The notes under the pieces were generated by a model. It did not search any database. It was not told where the DNA came from and saw only the letters and a program-made list of their open reading frames with translations. From NCBI GenBank assembly GCA_015832175.1, contig WJXW01000011.1:62001-126000 (forward strand): DNA of 64,000 nucleotides, written 5' to 3'. Of the stretch, positions 59,089-64,000 are shown in pieces. The DNA comes from Paraphaeosphaeria minitans. Its lineage: Eukaryota; Ascomycota; Dothideomycetes; Pleosporales; Didymosphaeriaceae. Position numbers and translations under genes: made by a program. How positions within the stretch are numbered: the first letter of the stretch is position 1; each line of letters starts with the position of its first letter.

Positions 59089-62000
59089 ATGGATAATGGC
59101 GAGCCTGCGTCATATTACGAGGGCATTGCTGCCTCGTTTTCCAAGGTTAAAGCCGAGAAGAAGCAGCAGGAGCCGCAGGGCTTGAAACCAACAACCAACG
59201 ATGCGGCGGCGGCCAAGAAACAGAGCGAGATACACTTCAAGGCTGCACATGGCCTTTTGGTGACCTTCCTGTCTTTGATACTGTATGTCCTGTGGTGAAC
59301 GGCTCGTTGGTGCACAACTAATGCACTGCAGGGTACTCCAGTTGCTCGGCATTTACCTCTTCACGAGTGGTTTCCTCCTCACGAGATTTACGTTTGACTA
59401 CAAATCCGAGTGTGCAGTACCACCCGTCGATACCAGCGCGCGCGCTTACACGGCGGGAACGTCGAAACGCGGGTGCTGGCACCCCAAAACGTTCGACAAA
59501 GCAATCGTTATACTCATAGACGCACTTCGCTACGACTTCACCGTCCCATTGTCTTCCGAGGGAGCCAACGAGAAACCCCACTACTTCCACAATGCGTTTC
59601 CTGTTCTTTACGAAACAGCTTTCGAACAGCCTCGCAACGCCTTCCTCCTCCCGTTCATCGCCGATGCGCCGACCGCGACAATGCAGAGGCTAAAGGGCCT
59701 GACAACCGGAACCCTTCCGGCGTTCGTCGATGCAGGGTCTAATTTCGCGGGCACGGCGATTGAAGAGGACAATCTCATCTCGCAGCTCAAGAATGCCAGC
59801 AAGAGAATTGTGCACCTTGGGGATGATACCTGGCACGCGCTGTTCCCGGGCCATTTCGATCCAGAACTTACACGCCCTTACGATTCCTTCAATGTGTGGG
59901 ATCTGCATACCGTAGACAATGGAGTTACCGACCATATCTTCCCGCTCATGGATGCTTTCAATACGTCAAAATGGGATATGATGATCGGTCACTACCTAGG
60001 AGTCGACCATGCGGGGCACCGATACGGGCCTGACCACCCGGCCATGACGGCCAAGCTCAAGCAAATGGACGACGTCATCCGTCGAATGATTGAGCAGCTA
60101 GATGACTCTACATTATTGGTTGTCATGGGTGACCATGGCATGGATGCGAAAGGAGATCACGGCGGAGAGTCCGACGACGAAATCCAGGCCGCGCTCTGGA
60201 TGTACTCAAAGCAGGAACGGTTCGGCCGAAGCTCACCTTCCTTTAATATGCCCCCGGCTACAGCCAAGGACCGATCCGTTGCTCAAATCGATCTTGTTCC
60301 TACACTCTCTCTGCTTCTTGGGATTCCTATTCCTTTCAACAATCTCGGCAAGCCCATCGAGGAGGCTTTCATCGGTACTCAAGGAGTTGATTACGAAAAT
60401 CTGGCTACTGTCAACCGCCTCACATCCGCTCAGATTCACCGTTATCAGCAAGAGTATGCTTCTGTGCAAAGCATGGACGAGGCTGCACGTGCGGCCTCGC
60501 TGACGTCTTTCAAACTTGCAAACGAAGCGTGGGACTCTAAGGGTACCAAAGCCAAGTCAGAGGAATATGCACAAATGTACGGAATGTACCAAACCTACCA
60601 ACAAGAGACACTCGATATTTGCAAGGCAATGTGGGCAAGCTTCGATGTTCCCCGCATGTTACACGGAGTAGAAATTCTTGCCTTCTCACTCATAATGCTT
60701 GCCGTCTATGCTCGCGGCTTGAAGGGCGACTTGTCTGAACTGAGCCCTGTTCTTCTGTCTCGCGGCGGTGTTGGGACCTTGTTTGGTGCGCTCTTGGGCT
60801 TCGGCGTCAGTTCTGCAGTCCCGGATGTAGCCAAAGAGCATGCCATAATCTATGCCGCCGCAGTCTTTGGTAATCTTGGTATCGCATCCGCACTCTGGTA
60901 CGTCAGACGCAGGCTAGTGTCCGTATTTCCAAACTCCATTTGGGGCTATCTGAGTGTGATATTTACACTGCTTTTATCCGTCGGATTTGCAGCCAACTCC
61001 TTCACCATCTGGGAAGACGAGATACTACTCCACTTTTTGTCCACCTTTGGATTCCTCGCAGTGTTGTCTTCTTTACGGCAGCCCAAAACCACTGATCGCG
61101 TTCTCGGCGTTTACCACTCCCTCTTGTTCATCATTCTCACGCGGCTCGCGTCTCTGTCGAGGCTGTGTCGTGAGGAGCAAATGCCGTTGTGCAAGAGTAC
61201 GTACTACGCATCCGCCACGTCCTCGACGTCTGCGACGTGGCAGCTCGCAATACCCTTCATAGTCGCTCTTCTCCTGCCAACCTTTATCCGAGGCTACTAC
61301 GAGGGGACCCTTTCCTACCAGAACTCGGCAGTAGTGTGGCTCAGCTTTGGTCTACGTTTTGGCTTGCTACTTAGCGCTGCGTACTGGGCGCTCGATGCTG
61401 CCGACGATGGGGATTGGTATCCGGGCGTCGGGGGCATGCTAAAGACCTCTAAAACAATCATCGCGCAGCTTACGCTCGCCATTGCCGTGAGCGCCGGCTA
61501 CCCTACCTTTACCTGGGCGAAGCCCCTCCTCAACATCGAAGAGGGCAAATCCCACACGCCCCACCCCTCCAAGCAAATCGTCCCCTCAGGCAACCGCTCC
61601 TCTATCGCGATCCTCGGTTACAGCAATGTCCACGGCTCGCGCTACGCCCTGCTCATCACAGTGTGGTACCTCGCAGCCGCGCTCCTCCAAAAACCCATGG
61701 GAGCTGGCACCCTCGCCCTCTGCTGCTGGCAAATTTTCTCCCTCCTCGAAATCATCGCCACAAACCATCTCTCCCACAGCAGCATCGGCCCCGTCGTCCT
61801 CGGCCTGCTCGGCAGCTTCCATTTCTTCAAGACGGGCCACCAGGCCGCGCTGTCCAGCATCCAGTGGGAATCCGCGTTCATCCCGCTGCACACGATCCGC
61901 TACCCGTGGTCCCCCCTGCTCATCGTGATGAATACCTTTGGCGCGCAGATCCTGTGCGCGGTCGCGGTGCCGGCACTGGTCCTGTGGAAGCAGCCGCCGC

Positions 62001-62254
62001 GGAAGGCAGGGCTGCTCGGCGATGTTGCGCGCGCGACGGCGACGCATGTGCTGTTCTACGCGACTGTGAATCTGGCGACGACGATGTGGGCGGGGCATTT
62101 GAGGAGGCATTTGATGCTCTATAGAATTTTTAGCCCGAGGTTCATGATGGGTGCGTTGGTGCTTGTGATAGTGGATGTGGTGGCGATTTTTGTAGCCGTG
62201 GGGGGGACGAGAATGAGCTTTTTGAGTGTAGGGGAGGTGTTTGGGGTGGCGTAG
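59089..62254 (+). CDS. GPI13: GPI ethanolamine phosphate transferase 3 (PIG-O/Gpi13)
   Basis: Two exons, 59089-59282 and 59332-62254 (1,038 aa, the family size). The 49-nt intron splits a Leu codon within TM1 (SLIL-VLQLLGIYLF). It adds ethanolamine phosphate from phosphatidylethanolamine to the third mannose of the GPI precursor, in the ER lumen, making the group later linked to proteins. Domains: cytosolic N-terminus of about 50 residues, TM1, a luminal alkaline-phosphatase-like catalytic domain (VILIDALRYDF near 122-132, GVDHAGHRYGPDH near 288-300, MGDHGMDAKGDHGGE near 330-345; these Asp/His residues bind two metal ions), then about 12 further TM segments to the C-terminus. The gene is essential in yeast. 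Confidence 0.94.
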
Positions 62255-62719
62255 GGGAGTGGCGGGGTGTGTAGGATATATTGGAGGGAAGGAGGAGGGT
62301 TGAAAAGTAGGAGTACTTTGTGTTGCATAGCGCGCGCGTTATTTTGAAGTATTGGATCAGCTTCACGACGTTCATGCTCTTCGTCAAGTCCATTTACTCG
62401 CACCATCCATCCGTACCACACTCGGACATCAACACAATCTCTTTTCTCTCACCCCGCTCGTGGCCAACAGCTTTCTCTCACCACTGGTCCATCCCAGACG
62501 AGCTATTGCTAGTTTGTATAATAGTAAATCCTGCTGTTCTGCTTTTTTTCTCCACCACCTCCGGTCTACTGTTACAAAAAAGTCTTTACGATCTGCGGCT
62601 AAGACGTGAGCACCTGTGCTACGGTGTCTCCTGCGCTTCGGCAACTGAGGCTTTCATATGCTCTTGTGGGAAGGAATTCTCCACCTGGCAGGTAGCTTGA
62701 CGATCGAGTACCTACAGCA
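62255..62719. other. Intergenic spacer
   Basis: 465 bp between Gpi13 and the next gene; no recognisable element apart from presumed 3' UTR and promoter. Confidence 0.5.
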
Positions 62720-64000
62720 ATGACCGGTGCTCCGGGAGGTGGAAGAGGTGAGTACTCGTTGTCCCCAAGAAGACGCCTTTATACGCGCGGTCTCTAATGT
62801 CTACGTACCTGGCTGCTGACTGTCTCACAGGAAGGGCCAAGGGTGCGGTGAAGCAGCCGAAGGACAGATTCACTGTTCCAGCCGGCAGTGGTCCTTCGCG
62901 AGCGGCCGGACGTCAGCCTCTGTCTCCGCCGTCAAGCAAGGACTCCAAGGAACAACGCCACGAGTCAGGATGTGAATGGCTCGCCAGAGTCTGGCACGAT
63001 GCGAAAGAATTTGACTACATTGCCGGCAATCCGACACCTCTCGCCCAAGACATGATTTCTTATGAGGAAGAGGACAACCAGCCGGCCCCGAAGAGCGCAA
63101 AGGCGCTGGATCGATTGAAGATGCGCTTCTTGAGTTATCTAGCTCTAGCCTTTGGCGATAATGGTGCATGGGACGCGCCCACGATTGGTCTCCTACACGA
63201 AGACACGGAGAACAGCGTTGCCACGATTCGACTTGCACGTCTTAGCACCAAGGACGAGTGTCTCGCGCTCTCAGATGCGGCCAGGAGGTTTGCTCAAGCC
63301 TTCGCACGTATCCACGATGCTCATGCACAGGGATATTCGACCGACTCGAGGGACTTAGAGGAGGTCGTGTTCCGCCTATATCAGAAGCGCACACTGCAAT
63401 TGAGGAGTAATTTGCACGATCTATGGCGCAGTAATCAAGAAAAGTTTCACGAAATAATTGCGGATATGTCCGGGATTTGGGACGAAGATGGACGAGTTGC
63501 TCGCGATGAGGCCATTGGCGATGCTATTATCACCATCAACGGCCTGGTCTCTCTACAGTCAATGGATCCCAACGATCACGAGGCCTCCCTCAATGCACTC
63601 ATCCTCGCTTCTCTCGAGCTTCTCAATATTGAAGGCGGCATGATACAACAGCGTTTAAAAAACGTTTTGGGTTCATCACTCGCTGTCGAAGTATACGACA
63701 ACGCTGCGAAACTGATCCAGCCGATCAAATCAGTGCAGACATTTGTGCGCACAGCGCACGCGCTGAGAGAATTTGATACAATTAAGTTCTTGAGAGGGGA
63801 CGCAAGCGCTGACGGCGGCAGTTCACAATCGACTTCCGGGCCGGTTAGGTCGCCAGCTTCGTCATCATCATCACCATCATCATCACTATCGAACCACATG
63901 AGCACAAACGATAATGCGTCGTCAGTCAGTCCAAATTCAAGCTCTGCCGACCACGAGGCAACAATTGCCACCATCCCTCCAGCAATCAGGAGTGCTGCGG
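62720..64000 (+). CDS. Hypothetical protein, 5' part (runs off the window)
   Basis: Exon 1 62720-62747 (MTGAPGGGR plus one base), a GT-AG intron 62748-62830, and an exon open from 62831 to the window end (at least 399 aa). The sequence is mostly helical and charged: a basic N-terminal tail, then LKMRFLSYLALAFGDNG, LSDAARRFAQAFARIHDAHA, VVFRLYQKRTLQLRSNLHDL and SIQ-like helices, followed from about residue 350 by a Ser-rich low-complexity linker. No family recognised and no catalytic motif visible. The open frame over 1.17 kb with consistent splice phase makes it a real gene. The long minus-strand ORF at 63974-63576 is its shadow. Confidence 0.75.

Overview
The window reads as a chromosome arm of a filamentous ascomycete (Pezizomycotina, probably Dothideomycetes/Pleosporales; the class is inference). 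The evidence is protein genes split by 45-130 nt GT-AG introns with CTRAY-type branch sites, a typical fungal gene set, and an AT-rich transposon block carrying the signature of repeat-induced point mutation (RIP): TpG/CpA are scarce, TpA is abundant, and TAG stands where Trp codons are expected. No rRNA, tRNA or CRISPR array was recognised.

Layout. (1) 1-12,480 is RIP-destroyed retrotransposon DNA. It holds a gag-containing copy between two LTR-like repeats (1-259, about 2837-3099), a Ty3/gypsy chromodomain fragment, and one nearly complete 6.58-kb Ty3/gypsy chromovirus on the minus strand. That element has two 411-bp LTRs, a 5-bp target-site duplication, a polypurine tract, gag zinc knuckle, RT, integrase and chromodomain, plus a cysteine-rich antisense ORF. 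(2) 12,480-19,700 is an accessory belt: a decayed OrsD-family gene, a 443-bp MITE with 9-bp target-site duplications, one intact MOSC/ferredoxin-reductase fusion gene, and remnants of an NLR-like (alpha/beta-hydrolase) gene and of an unknown gene. (3) 19,700-33,200 is core gene space: a PMP47-type peroxisomal carrier, a small Cys-rich secreted protein, glycogen branching enzyme, mitochondrial ClpX and an Spt23/Mga2-like regulator. (4) 33,200-42,800 is a gene-poor, GC-rich stretch full of GTAG/CTAC tetranucleotide tracts and minisatellites, with one decayed MFS transporter. (5) 42,800-64,000 is gene-dense again: a multi-pass membrane protein, a SPATA20/DUF255 protein, an NCS1 nucleobase transporter, a small membrane protein, a Puf3-type RNA-binding protein, the GPI ethanolamine-phosphate transferase Gpi13/PIG-O, and the 5' part of an unrecognised gene cut by the window end.

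The genes do not form one pathway. The core genes serve housekeeping roles: glycogen synthesis, mitochondrial proteostasis, peroxisomal nucleotide import, GPI-anchor assembly, mRNA control and nucleobase uptake. The left end looks like a fast-evolving repeat compartment. All exon boundaries were derived by eye from splice consensus, reading phase and family conservation, without transcript evidence.
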